Shown in pieces: positions 8,264 through 16,153 of a stretch of 61,378 nucleotides of DNA. The notes beneath the pieces are model-generated. The model saw nothing but the letters and a program-made list of their open reading frames with translations, searched no databases and was not told the DNA's origin. The position numbers and the translations under genes are program-made. Source of the DNA: Acetobacter senegalensis (GTDB lineage Bacteria; Pseudomonadota; Alphaproteobacteria; Acetobacterales; Acetobacteraceae); contig NZ_LHZU01000128.1 in the NCBI RefSeq assembly GCF_001580995.1, positions 1 to 61,378 on the forward strand, in the 5' to 3' direction. Positions within the stretch are counted from its first letter, which is position 1. The number at the start of each line of letters is the position of its first letter.

Positions 8264-9214
8264 ATGACTGAAACCATTACAACTGACCTGCTGGTTATTG
8301 GCGCTGGCCCCGCTGGCTATACCGCCGCCATTTACGCGGCGCGCGCCAACCTCAAGCCGGTTCTTGTGGCGGGCCTTCAGCCGGGGGGGCAGCTTATGAT
8401 CACAACGGACGTTGAAAACTATCCGGGCTTTGCAGAAGCGGTGCAGGGCCCATGGCTGATGGAACAGATGGCGGCGCAGGCCGAAAATGTTGGCGCGAGC
8501 ATCCAGCATGACATTATTACATCCGTGGATTTCAAAGCGGGCTCTCCTTTCCGGATGGTGGGAGATTCGGGCACGCAGTACGTTGCAAAATCCGTCATCA
8601 TCGCGACCGGAGCACAGGCAAAATGGCTGGGCCTGCCCAGTGAAAAGCAGCTTCAGGGCGCTGGTGTTTCCGCCTGCGCAACATGCGATGGCTTTTTCTA
8701 CCGGGGCAAGAACGTTGTGGTTGTGGGGGGCGGTAATACTGCCGTTGAAGAAGCCCTGTATCTGACGCACCACGCCGCGCACGTTACCCTTGTGCACCGG
8801 CGCGATACGCTGCGGGCCGAAAAAATCCTGCAGGACCGGTTTTTCGCTAATCCCAAAACCACCATTGTCTGGAACAGTGTTGTGGAAGATATTCTGGCCG
8901 ATGGTACGCCGGCCGTTGTCTCAGGCATCAAGCTCCGCAACACACAGGACAACACAACAACCGTTTATCCTACGGATGGTGTTTTCATCGCTATTGGGCA
9001 TTCTCCCAACACGGGCATTTTCGCAAACCAGCTTTCACTGGATGACGAAGGCTATATTCTGACCACCCCCGGCTCAACCCGCACGTCCGTTCCCGGCGTA
9101 TTTGCCGCAGGCGACGTACAGGACAAGATCTATCGTCAGGCCGTAACGGCAGCGGGAAGCGGCTGCATGGCGGCGCTGGATGCCGAGCGCTATCTGGCTG
9201 AAATACAGCACTAA
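8264..9214 (+). CDS. trxB: Thioredoxin reductase (NADPH)
   Basis: A cytoplasmic FAD/NADPH disulfide reductase of 316 residues, the normal length. It passes electrons from NADPH to thioredoxin. In order: FAD-binding VIGAGPAGYTAAIYAAR near the N-terminus, the redox-active disulfide in ACATCDGFF (about residues 140-148), the NADPH-binding VVVGGGNTAVEEALYL, and the closing GVFAAGDV motif near 287. The start at 8264 was chosen because MTETITTDLLVIGAGP matches the family N-terminus; the frame is open further upstream but that extension looks non-coding. A LysR gene follows in the same direction after about 100 bases that contain a 16-bp palindrome. Confidence 0.97.
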   Translation: MTETITTDLLVIGAGPAGYTAAIYAARANLKPVLVAGLQPGGQLMITTDVENYPGFAEAVQGPWLMEQMAAQAENVGASIQHDIITSVDFKAGSPFRMVGDSGTQYVAKSVIIATGAQAKWLGLPSEKQLQGAGVSACATCDGFFYRGKNVVVVGGGNTAVEEALYLTHHAAHVTLVHRRDTLRAEKILQDRFFANPKTTIVWNSVVEDILADGTPAVVSGIKLRNTQDNTTTVYPTDGVFIAIGHSPNTGIFANQLSLDDEGYILTTPGSTRTSVPGVFAAGDVQDKIYRQAVTAAGSGCMAALDAERYLAEIQH

Positions 9215-9267
9215 TTACAGCAGGTCCCTTGACCACGCCTGACAATTACTGCACGTAATAAACGAAT

Positions 9268-9283
9268 GGCATGAATTCATGCC
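9268..9283. promoter_or_regulatory. 16-bp perfect palindrome between trxB and lysR-type gene
   Basis: GGCATGAATTCATGCC is a perfect inverted repeat 35 bases before the GTG start of the LysR-type gene. There is no T run after it, so a terminator is unlikely. LysR regulators bind dyads with T-N11-A character close to their own promoters, so an autoregulatory operator is the best guess. A shorter dyad (TTACTGCACGTAA) lies just upstream at about 9246-9258. Confidence 0.5.
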
Positions 9284-9318
9284 GTTAATCACTTTATTCA
9301 ATATTGCAGGAGGCATGC

Positions 9319-10200
9319 GTGGACTGGGACAAACTCCGGGTTTTCCATGCTGTAGCCGAAGCGGGTTCCTTTACCCACGCTGGGGATGTCCTGAATCTGA
9401 GCCAATCTGCTGTTTCACGGCAGATTTCGGCTCTGGAGGATGTTCTTCAGGTTCCTCTTTTTCATCGCCACGCCCGAGGACTGATCCTCACCGAACAGGG
9501 CGAGACGCTGCATAAGACGGTGCGCGAAGTCTTTTCAAAACTTGAAATGACCCAAACGCTTTTAACCGAAAGCAAGGAAAAGGCAGCCGGTCGGCTACGG
9601 GTTACAACCACTACAGGCTTTGGCAATTGCTGGCTTATGCCACGACTGCACAAGTTTATGTCCGCCAATCCCGATATCGATATCTGTCTGATTCTGGAAG
9701 ATAACGATCTTGATCTTGGCATGAGAGAAGCCGATGTGGCAGTGCGCATGCACGCTCCACGCCAGCCTGACCTCATTCAACGGCATCTGGCCGATTTCCA
9801 TCTGCCCATTTTTGCGGCGCCGCTTTACATAGAAAAGTACGGCACGCCCAAATCGCTAGACGATATCAACGCACATCAGCTTGTTCTTTTCGGAGAGCAT
9901 CATCCGCCGGTGGCGCATATCAACTGGCTGGCTGAAGCGGTTCGCCATAATGGCGCCAAACAGCAGGCCCGGCTGGAAGTCAACAGCATGGCCGCCATGG
10001 CATCCGCCATTGCATCCGGCCTTGGCATAGGCTCCATTCCCACTTACGCAGCCAAGGAATTTCCGGATCTGGTTCAGATTCTTCCTGAAGTTCCCACGCC
10101 TACGGTGGACGCCTATTTTGTTTACCCGGAAGAACTGCGCAGTTCCAAGCGCGTAGCCGTATTCCGCGACTTCCTGATGAGCGAACTGGGAATCCGCTAA
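9319..10200 (+). CDS. LysR-family transcription regulator
   Basis: A 293-residue protein. The N-terminal winged helix-turn-helix (about 1-60; KLRVFHAVAEAGSFTHAG, LSQSAVSRQISALE) is followed by the two-lobed periplasmic-binding-like effector domain (about 90-290). The GTG at 9319 is preferred because AGGAGG lies five bases upstream, and VDWDKLRVFH matches the usual LysR opening. The gene follows trxB; the target genes cannot be deduced, though linkage suggests redox control. The effector domain stretch GRLRVTTTTGFGNCWLMPRL resembles the GcvA/AmpR-like branch. It ends in front of two hairpin terminators. Confidence 0.92.
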   Translation: MDWDKLRVFHAVAEAGSFTHAGDVLNLSQSAVSRQISALEDVLQVPLFHRHARGLILTEQGETLHKTVREVFSKLEMTQTLLTESKEKAAGRLRVTTTTGFGNCWLMPRLHKFMSANPDIDICLILEDNDLDLGMREADVAVRMHAPRQPDLIQRHLADFHLPIFAAPLYIEKYGTPKSLDDINAHQLVLFGEHHPPVAHINWLAEAVRHNGAKQQARLEVNSMAAMASAIASGLGIGSIPTYAAKEFPDLVQILPEVPTPTVDAYFVYPEELRSSKRVAVFRDFLMSELGIR

Positions 10201-10261
10201 AAGCAGATTATCTGCTGTTTTTCCCTTCCAAAAAAGCTCCCCTTCGGGGGAGCTTTTTTGT
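10199..10261 (+). terminator. Two consecutive hairpins after the lysR-type gene
   Basis: First hairpin: AGCAGA-TTA-TCTGCT followed by GTTTTT. Second: AAAAAAGCTCCCC-TTC-GGGGGAGCTTTTTT, a classic strong intrinsic terminator with A and T runs on both sides, so it can also stop transcription coming from manC on the other strand. Confidence 0.88.
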
Positions 10262-10279
10262 TATCGCCATCTTTATTTA

Positions 10280-11719
10280 TCAATTTCTATTATAACTGTC
10301 TTCAATACGAATAATATCATCTTCCCCCAAATAAGCACCTGATTGCACTTCAATCAGCGTCAGGGGAATTTTTCCCGGATTTTCCAGTCGATGCGTGCAG
10401 CCCTGAGGCAAATACACGCTCTCGTTTTCACGCAGCAAAAGTTGCTCGTCATCCCGGGTTACCACAGCAACCCCAGCCACAACCACCCAGTGCTCAGACC
10501 GATGAAAATGCTTCTGCAAGGAAAGCTTGCCACCCGGGTTCACCACAATGCGCTTGACCTGAAAGCGGTCATTGCAGATCAACCCTTCATAAAACCCCCA
10601 GGGCCGGTAACATCTCTGGTGCGTAAAGGCTTCTGATCGCCCTTCCCGCTTCAACTGTTCCACCAGTTTCTTGACATCCTGAGCCTGATTTTTGTGCGTC
10701 ACCAGCACGGCATCAGAGGTCACCACAACAACAACATCATCCAGACCGGAAACCGCCGTCAGCATCCCTTCCGAGCGAACATAGCACCCGTGTGCTCCCT
10801 CCGTCAGAACGTCCCCAATCAGTACGTTGTTGTCCGCATCCTTGTTACTGATATCCCACAGGGCATCCCAGCTTCCAACGTCTGACCATCCCAGATCTGC
10901 CGGGATAACAGCTGAAACATCGGTCTTTTCAGCAATGGCATAGTCCAGGGAAATATCCGGAGCCTGACTAAAGGCCTCTTTATCAAGCCGGATAAAATCC
11001 AGATCCGTCGTGCGCTTTTCAAAAGCAGCCTTCACATGCTCCAAAACCTTGGGAGCATATTTGTTCATTTCTTCCAGCAACACGTCCGCGCGGAAGACAA
11101 ACATGCCGGAGTTCCAGAAGTAATTACCGTCTTCCACAAAACCCCGGGCGACATCAGCCGTCGGTTTTTCACGAAATGAACGAATAACAAAAGCCCCATC
11201 CACACCCGGCAGCGGTTCGCCTTTTTCAATATAGCCATACCCGGTTTCGGGCCGTGTGGGGGTCATGCCGAATGTGACAATTCTTCCGATCCGGGCTGCA
11301 TCAACAGCCTTTTCCATAACAGCTTGCAAGGCATGATGGTTTTTGATTTCCGCATCCGCTGGCATCATCCACAGGACGGCCTGCGGGTTTGTCTGCGCAA
11401 CCAGAAGGGCCGCAGCGGCAATAGCGGGAGCCGAATTGCGCCCGACTGGCTCCAGAAGGATACTTGGTTTCTCAACCATAACTTCGCGCAACTGCTCGGC
11501 AATCAGGAAACGATGCTCCTCATTGCAAACAATGACAGGGGGCGCAAAACCAGCGGAACTGCCGCGCAGAACTGTTTCCTGCAACATGCTGCGTTCACTC
11601 AGTAATGCCCAGAGCTGCTTGGGAAAACTGGCTCGGGACATGGGCCAGAGACGGCTCCCCGTCCCGCCCGACAACACGACAGGCACAATACCTGTTTCTG
11701 TCTTACCGTCCTGCCCCAT
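10280..11719 (-). CDS. manC: Mannose-1-phosphate guanylyltransferase / mannose-6-phosphate isomerase
   Basis: A bifunctional type II enzyme of 479 residues that supplies GDP-mannose for exopolysaccharide and surface glycans. The N-terminal nucleotidyltransferase starts with VVLSGGTGSRLWPMSRASFPKQ, followed by NSAPAIAAAAL, MPADAEI and the FREKPT sugar-binding motif. The C-terminal cupin domain (about 350-475), which performs fructose-6-phosphate to mannose-6-phosphate isomerisation, shows RPWGFYEGL, VNPGGKLSLQKHFHRSEHW with metal-binding His residues, and LPQGCTHRLENPG. Homologues are called XanB, AlgA or AceM/ManC in other systems. It stands alone and is divergent from mucR. MucR-family proteins often control exopolysaccharide genes in alphaproteobacteria, so the pairing is suggestive. 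Confidence 0.95.
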   Translation of the reverse strand: MGQDGKTETGIVPVVLSGGTGSRLWPMSRASFPKQLWALLSERSMLQETVLRGSSAGFAPPVIVCNEEHRFLIAEQLREVMVEKPSILLEPVGRNSAPAIAAAALLVAQTNPQAVLWMMPADAEIKNHHALQAVMEKAVDAARIGRIVTFGMTPTRPETGYGYIEKGEPLPGVDGAFVIRSFREKPTADVARGFVEDGNYFWNSGMFVFRADVLLEEMNKYAPKVLEHVKAAFEKRTTDLDFIRLDKEAFSQAPDISLDYAIAEKTDVSAVIPADLGWSDVGSWDALWDISNKDADNNVLIGDVLTEGAHGCYVRSEGMLTAVSGLDDVVVVVTSDAVLVTHKNQAQDVKKLVEQLKREGRSEAFTHQRCYRPWGFYEGLICNDRFQVKRIVVNPGGKLSLQKHFHRSEHWVVVAGVAVVTRDDEQLLLRENESVYLPQGCTHRLENPGKIPLTLIEVQSGAYLGEDDIIRIEDSYNRN

Positions 11720-12130
11720 TTTCTACGGTCCTTGTTTTATGTTCTGACAAATTATCAGAGCTGTTCAGCACTACCTCTGGCTGACTTCAAGACAAACGGC
11801 GTACAGCCAGCCTCCTGCCTTAATAGCACCCAGATGAAAGTCAATTATCTTGCTTTAAAATACCTGCGCAACGCCAGAGCAACGTCAGTCAGGTGGTTTG
11901 GGTTGCAAAAAATAACTGTGCATCATTGGACCGTTTCCATCTTGATCAGAAACAGAAATTACAAAAAGTTTATTTTACTTGCTATTTATATTTTGCCTTC
12001 ACCCATATTTGCACCTGGATAAAGAAAAACCACTTTATTCAGGCCCATTTGAATATTTTCTATTCACAAAAAAAGATACTGATAGTATGTGTTACTGCAT
12101 ATCAGCCGATAAAATAAAAACGGATCCACC
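11720..12130. other. 411-base intergenic region between divergent manC and mucR
   Basis: No convincing gene is seen. The right half (about 11960-12125) is distinctly A+T-rich compared with the rest of the window, with runs such as CACAAAAAAAGATACTGATAG and TAAAATAAAAA. MucR-family proteins bind A+T-rich DNA containing T-A steps, and many repress their own promoter, so this stretch is a reasonable place for the mucR promoter and operator. The left half should carry the manC promoter. No clean -35/-10 pair was found. Confidence 0.5.
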
Positions 12131-12592
12131 ATGACTGAGAATCAGAGCTACCCCATCATTCTCGACCTGGTTGCAGAAATTGTTTCTGCCCATGTCTCCA
12201 ACAACGCAACGGACCCGGCAACGATCCCGACCCTGATAAAAGATGTTTATCAGGCTCTGAAATCAGCGGATCAGCCGGTTAGCGAACCTGAAAAGCTTCA
12301 GCCTGCTGTGCCGGTGAAGCGTTCTGTTTTCCCCGACTACATCATCTGTCTGGAAGACGGCAAAAAACTGAAAATGCTCAAGCGCCATCTGCAAAGCGCT
12401 TATGGCATGACGCCTGAACAGTACCGTGAACGCTGGGGTCTGCCGGTTGATTACCCCATGGTTGCCCCGAACTACGCAGAGCGCCGTTCCACGCTGGCCC
12501 GTGAAATCGGCCTTGGCCGCAAAATTCACGCGACACCAGAAGGGGAAGATGCAAACGGTCGCGGTCGCCGCACCAAGAAAGCATCAGCCTGA
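12131..12592 (+). CDS. mucR: Ros/MucR-family transcription regulator
   Basis: A 153-residue DNA-binding protein. The conserved core (about 60-130) holds SVFPDYIICLEDGKKLKMLK, RHLQSAYGMTPEQYRERWGL and DYPMVAPNYAERRS, diagnostic of the family. In Ros the prokaryotic zinc finger uses two Cys and two His. Here only one Cys (ICLED) and one His (RHL) are visible, and the second His position reads Ala-Tyr, so the finger may be zinc-free or use other ligands. The C-terminus is basic (GRGRRTKKASA). Family members repress or activate exopolysaccharide, motility and cell-cycle genes and bind A+T-rich promoters. The 411-base A+T-rich region upstream fits self-regulation. Confidence 0.92.
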   Translation: MTENQSYPIILDLVAEIVSAHVSNNATDPATIPTLIKDVYQALKSADQPVSEPEKLQPAVPVKRSVFPDYIICLEDGKKLKMLKRHLQSAYGMTPEQYRERWGLPVDYPMVAPNYAERRSTLAREIGLGRKIHATPEGEDANGRGRRTKKASA

Positions 12593-12601
12593 TTTGACCA
12601 C

Positions 12602-12646
12602 AGAACCCCGTGAGCATTCCTCTGCTGAGGGCTGACGGGGTTTTTA
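12602..12646 (+). terminator. Intrinsic terminator after mucR
   Basis: Outer stem AACCCCGT / ACGGGGTT followed by five T, with an inner stem CCTC-TGCT-GAGG in the loop. It begins about ten bases after the mucR stop. Confidence 0.82.
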
Positions 12647-12681
12647 TGTATTGACGAACAATACCGCCATAGTGAAATCTG

Positions 12682-12720
12682 AAATGCGCAATCTGGTTTA
12701 AAGGCCTTGGTTGCGCATTT
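12682..12720. repeat. 10-bp inverted repeat between mucR and ihfB
   Basis: AAATGCGCAA (12682-12691) pairs perfectly with TTGCGCATTT (12711-12720) around a 19-base spacer, followed by one more T. It could be a back-up terminator or a regulatory dyad for ihfB; the weak T run makes the first less likely. Confidence 0.6.
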
Positions 12721-12805
12721 TGGGTCTGGGTGGCGTTCCCTTCTGAAAAATGTCCGGGTTCACCGCTCAGTAGTGTATCAGATCATATGAGTCCGGAAGG
12801 TAAGC

Positions 12806-13096
12806 ATGACGAAATCTGAGCTCATTGCTGCTCTCATGAGAAAACACCCTCACCTTCAGCTCAAAGATATCAATCTGATCGTCAATACTGTCTTTGGCGC
12901 CATCTCCAGAAGTCTGGCCGATAACAACCGCGTAGAGCTTCGTGGATTCGGCGCATTTTCCATCAAGGAACGTGACCCGCGCATTGGCCGGAATCCCAAA
13001 ACCGGGGAACAGGTTCAGGTTTCCAAGAAGTTCATTCCCTTTTTCAAAACCGGGAAAGAACTCCACGCCCGTATCAATAAGGCGCGTGAAGTTTAA
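12806..13096 (+). CDS. ihfB: Integration host factor subunit beta
   Basis: A 96-residue HU/IHF-family DNA-bending protein. It starts MTKSELIAALMRKHPHL and carries the beta-arm region RVELRGFGAFSIKERDPR and [12 protein letters not shown], where the Pro that intercalates into DNA lies in RNPKTG. The HPHLQLKDINLIV segment is typical of the beta subunit rather than HU. It pairs with IhfA, also in this window (18627-18947). IHF sharply bends DNA in replication, recombination and transcription. Its last four bases overlap the end of the convergent udgX gene, so there is no room for a terminator between them. Confidence 0.94.
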   Translation: MTKSELIAALMRKHPHLQLKDINLIVNTVFGAISRSLADNNRVELRGFGAFSIKERDPRIGRNPKTGEQVQVSKKFIPFFKTGKELHARINKAREV

Positions 13097-14376
13097 AACA
13101 CCGGCTGCTGACGGCGCTCTTCCATAAAGCGCTTCACCTGCCGCAAGTCTTCTAGAAAACGCTGATACTCGCGTTGTTTATCTGCCTCGTTCGGCAGACG
13201 CAGCAGGTAAGACGGGTGCACTGTAACCAATCCGTGGCTTCCGCCTTCCAGCGGAAAAATGCGTGATCGTTCCCGTGAAATTGTTACAGGACGCTTAAGC
13301 AGGCTTTGGGCGGCCGTAACGCCCATCATCACAACAAGCACGGGCTGAATCAGCCGTCGTTCTGCGTTCAGCCAGAGTCGGCATGCATCCACTGAGCTCG
13401 GCTCAGGTTTTTGATGGAGCCGCCGCGTACCCCGCCATACAAACCGGAAATGCTTGACCGCGTTGGTCACATACACATCCGGGCGCTCAATTCCGGCCTC
13501 CTGTAAAGCCCGGTCAAGCACTTGCCCTGCAGGCCCCACAAAGGGGTGCCCAGCAATATCTTCCTGATCTCCGGGCTGTTCGCCCACCAGCATGACCCTT
13601 GCCGTTATTGGGCCTTCCCCAAATACTGTTCGTGTTGCAGGCTGCCATAATGCGCAAGCGCGGCAATCCATAGCTTCACTACCCAGTTGATCAAGCGTGG
13701 TAGCTTGCGCAATGTCTTCTTCAGCGGGAGGCAAAACTGTTTTGGGATATCCCAGCCACACGCCCTCTCCGTCTCTTTGCCATAAGAGAGGCTGCTCCTC
13801 TTCACTGCCGGGACCAAATGAAAGAGCCCGTCCATCCCACTGCATCCGCCTGTACCCCGTTTGCACGGACCACGGCTCTGCAACACGAGCCAGACAATAG
13901 GAGGCATTAGCCTCAACAATATAATTGGAGAGGTGGCTGACCCACTCGCCCCGCCCGCCGTGACGGAAATAGGCGGCAAAATCTGCACGAAACCGGTGTG
14001 TTTCAGCAACCACTGCCTCAGCAAGCGCTTCCAACCGTCGCACATCCGGATCGTTTGCATGTGTGCGCAGATCCAGCCCTTCATGCATGACACGAAAAAC
14101 AAACCGATAGAGCAGAGCAAACCGTTCCGGGTCATGTGCCTGGATTGCCAGCACCAGTTGTTCCACCAGACGGCGGGAAAGCCTGAGCGGTTCCTGCTTT
14201 TCTTCCTCGGAGACCGAAAACGCGGCCTGCGCATCTGGCCGAGATTGGAACAACAGCGCTGAGGGTTGCACTCGCCACGTCAGTTCTTCTGGCGATGTTC
14301 CGGCAAACACATGGTGCCGTGCGGCCCGCCGCCATGTTGCCAGATCAACCTGATGGGCCAGAAGAATCTCGGTCAC
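13093..14376 (-). CDS. udgX: UdgX-type uracil-DNA glycosylase with N-terminal DUF4130-like domain
   Basis: A 427-residue fusion. The N-terminal part (about 1-215) resembles the DUF4130 domain found beside UdgX in bacteria. The C-terminal part (about 230-420) is a family 4/5-like uracil-DNA glycosylase with GEQPGDQEDIAGHPFVGPAG, VYVTNAVKHFRF, a RRLHQK loop and VTVHPSYLLRLP. UdgX proteins carry a His in a KRIHQ-type loop that bonds covalently to the abasic site after removing uracil. Here the loop reads RRLHQ, keeping that His. Four CxxC-spaced Cys expected for the Fe-S cluster are at least partly visible (DCRACALW). It probably acts in repair of deaminated cytosine. It overlaps ihfB by four bases end to end. 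Confidence 0.9.
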   Translation of the reverse strand: MTEILLAHQVDLATWRRAARHHVFAGTSPEELTWRVQPSALLFQSRPDAQAAFSVSEEEKQEPLRLSRRLVEQLVLAIQAHDPERFALLYRFVFRVMHEGLDLRTHANDPDVRRLEALAEAVVAETHRFRADFAAYFRHGGRGEWVSHLSNYIVEANASYCLARVAEPWSVQTGYRRMQWDGRALSFGPGSEEEQPLLWQRDGEGVWLGYPKTVLPPAEEDIAQATTLDQLGSEAMDCRACALWQPATRTVFGEGPITARVMLVGEQPGDQEDIAGHPFVGPAGQVLDRALQEAGIERPDVYVTNAVKHFRFVWRGTRRLHQKPEPSSVDACRLWLNAERRLIQPVLVVMMGVTAAQSLLKRPVTISRERSRIFPLEGGSHGLVTVHPSYLLRLPNEADKQREYQRFLEDLRQVKRFMEERRQQPVF

Positions 14377-14404
14377 GCTCTTTCTTTCCTATACTGACGC
14401 TGCT

Positions 14405-15955
14405 TCAAACGCTCCGTTTACCCAAACGACGCCGAAGACGCGCCAGAACGCTTGCTGCATCAATAATACCAAACGCATGCAGTAGTATTCCGTAGAAGAC
14501 TGCGCCCAGCACAATCATGATACCAAGCCAGATCATGCGCAGAAACAAGCCTGCGGGAAAACCGATCACAGCTTCAACACACAGAAGTCCAGCCGCCATC
14601 AATCCTGATGCGCCAATTGTCAGTGCCATGTTACGCCCGGTTGCAGGCTCCAACTCCAAAGCCTGACGGCGACGCAGCAAGATGGTCAGAAACGCCACAT
14701 TCAGAAAAGCCGCCACACTGCTGGCAAGGGGCGGCCCCACATGAAGAAGAGGCTTCATGAACAGCAGATTCAGAATGAAATTGAAGACCAGAATGCTGAT
14801 CCCTACGTAAACAGGCGTCCGGGTATCCCCCCGTGCAAAAAAAGCGGGAGAGAGAACTTTCACCATCACAAATGCCGGCAAGCCGATGGCGTAAGCGCGC
14901 AGTGCCTGAGCTGAAAGAAGAGCATCATGTTCCGTAAAAGAGCCATGCCCAAACAGAACAATCATGATCGGGCCAGCCAGCACCAATAGCCCCGCCACAG
15001 CAGGGAGTGTCAGTAGCAACACATACTCGATTGACCGGTTTTGCGCGGCGCGCGCGGCCTCATGCTCACCTGCGGCCAGATGGCGTGTAAGAACTGGCAG
15101 AAGCGTTGTGCCAGCAGCCGCCCCCAGTACGCCTAACGGCAACTGGTTGATACGGTCTGCAAAATACATCAAGGAAACGCTGCCTGCAGGTAGCAAAGTG
15201 GCAATGATGGTATCAATTGTCAGATTGATCTGTCCCACCCCACTTCCAACCAACCCCGGCAGCATACGACGCACCAGCAACCGGATACGCGGCGTAAGCT
15301 GTGGCCAGAGCGGCATAAGCCCGAATCCGGCCCGATGACACGACCAGAGCAACAATCCCAACTGCACCACGCCAGACGCCGTGACACCCCACGCGGCCGC
15401 ATAAGCCACATTCGGCATGAAAGGCGAGACAAACAGGATGGCCGCAATACCAACCACATTGAAGGCCAGATAAGCCGCCGCGGCCATACTGAACTTATGC
15501 AGGCCATTCAGCACCCCGGCCACAAGTGCCGCAGCACAAATCAGCACCAGATAGGGAAAGGTGATACGGCTGAGGCTCACACCAAGGGCATAACGGTCGC
15601 CCGTTTGCAAAAAACCCGGTGCAATCAGCCGTAAAACCTGCGGCATGAACAGTTCACCCGCCACGCACAGAAAAATCAGCCACGCCAGCATCACGCCAAG
15701 AGCCCGCCGTGCAAAAGTGCGGGCCTGTTCTTCCCCTTCCTGTGTCAGAACGGATGAAAACAGCGGTACAAAGGCCGCGTTAAAAGCGCCTTCCCCAAAC
15801 AGCCGCCGAAACATATTGGGCAGGCGAAACGCCACCTGATACGCATCCTGTAACGCACCTGCCCCCATGAAGGCCGCCAGAAGCTGGTCGCGCACCAGAC
15901 CAAGAATACGGCTGAGCATGGTCCAGCCGCCAACTGTAAGAAAATTTTTGAGCAT
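14405..15955 (-). CDS. murJ: Lipid II flippase
   Basis: A 516-residue inner-membrane protein with about 14 hydrophobic segments (MviN/MurJ family, MOP superfamily), which moves the peptidoglycan precursor lipid II to the periplasm. Family signatures: SRILGLVRDQLLAAFMGAG at the N-terminus, AFRLPNMFRRLFGEGAFNAAFVPLF, RRALGVMLAW, and FARGDTRTPVYVGI in the second half. Length and motifs are normal. It is transcribed in the same direction as udgX, 28 bases upstream of it, so the two may be co-transcribed. Upstream it is divergent from the AI-2E-type transporter. Confidence 0.95.
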   Translation of the reverse strand: MLKNFLTVGGWTMLSRILGLVRDQLLAAFMGAGALQDAYQVAFRLPNMFRRLFGEGAFNAAFVPLFSSVLTQEGEEQARTFARRALGVMLAWLIFLCVAGELFMPQVLRLIAPGFLQTGDRYALGVSLSRITFPYLVLICAAALVAGVLNGLHKFSMAAAAYLAFNVVGIAAILFVSPFMPNVAYAAAWGVTASGVVQLGLLLWSCHRAGFGLMPLWPQLTPRIRLLVRRMLPGLVGSGVGQINLTIDTIIATLLPAGSVSLMYFADRINQLPLGVLGAAAGTTLLPVLTRHLAAGEHEAARAAQNRSIEYVLLLTLPAVAGLLVLAGPIMIVLFGHGSFTEHDALLSAQALRAYAIGLPAFVMVKVLSPAFFARGDTRTPVYVGISILVFNFILNLLFMKPLLHVGPPLASSVAAFLNVAFLTILLRRRQALELEPATGRNMALTIGASGLMAAGLLCVEAVIGFPAGLFLRMIWLGIMIVLGAVFYGILLHAFGIIDAASVLARLRRRLGKRSV

Positions 15956-16153
15956 GATTGCCGCTTATAAGAGGAGCCTGCCGCAGAGAGATAGAGGAGT
16001 TAAACAGGCAAAGCCAAAATATTCAGCGTGGCATGCCACCAAAAAGCAGTAATTATGTTACTCAAGCGACAGAGCATACCCATATTCTTATGGGCCGGGA
16101 TCACCCGCCCGGCGCAAACATGCTTTTTCGGTAAACGAGGAGACGCGCCCTTC

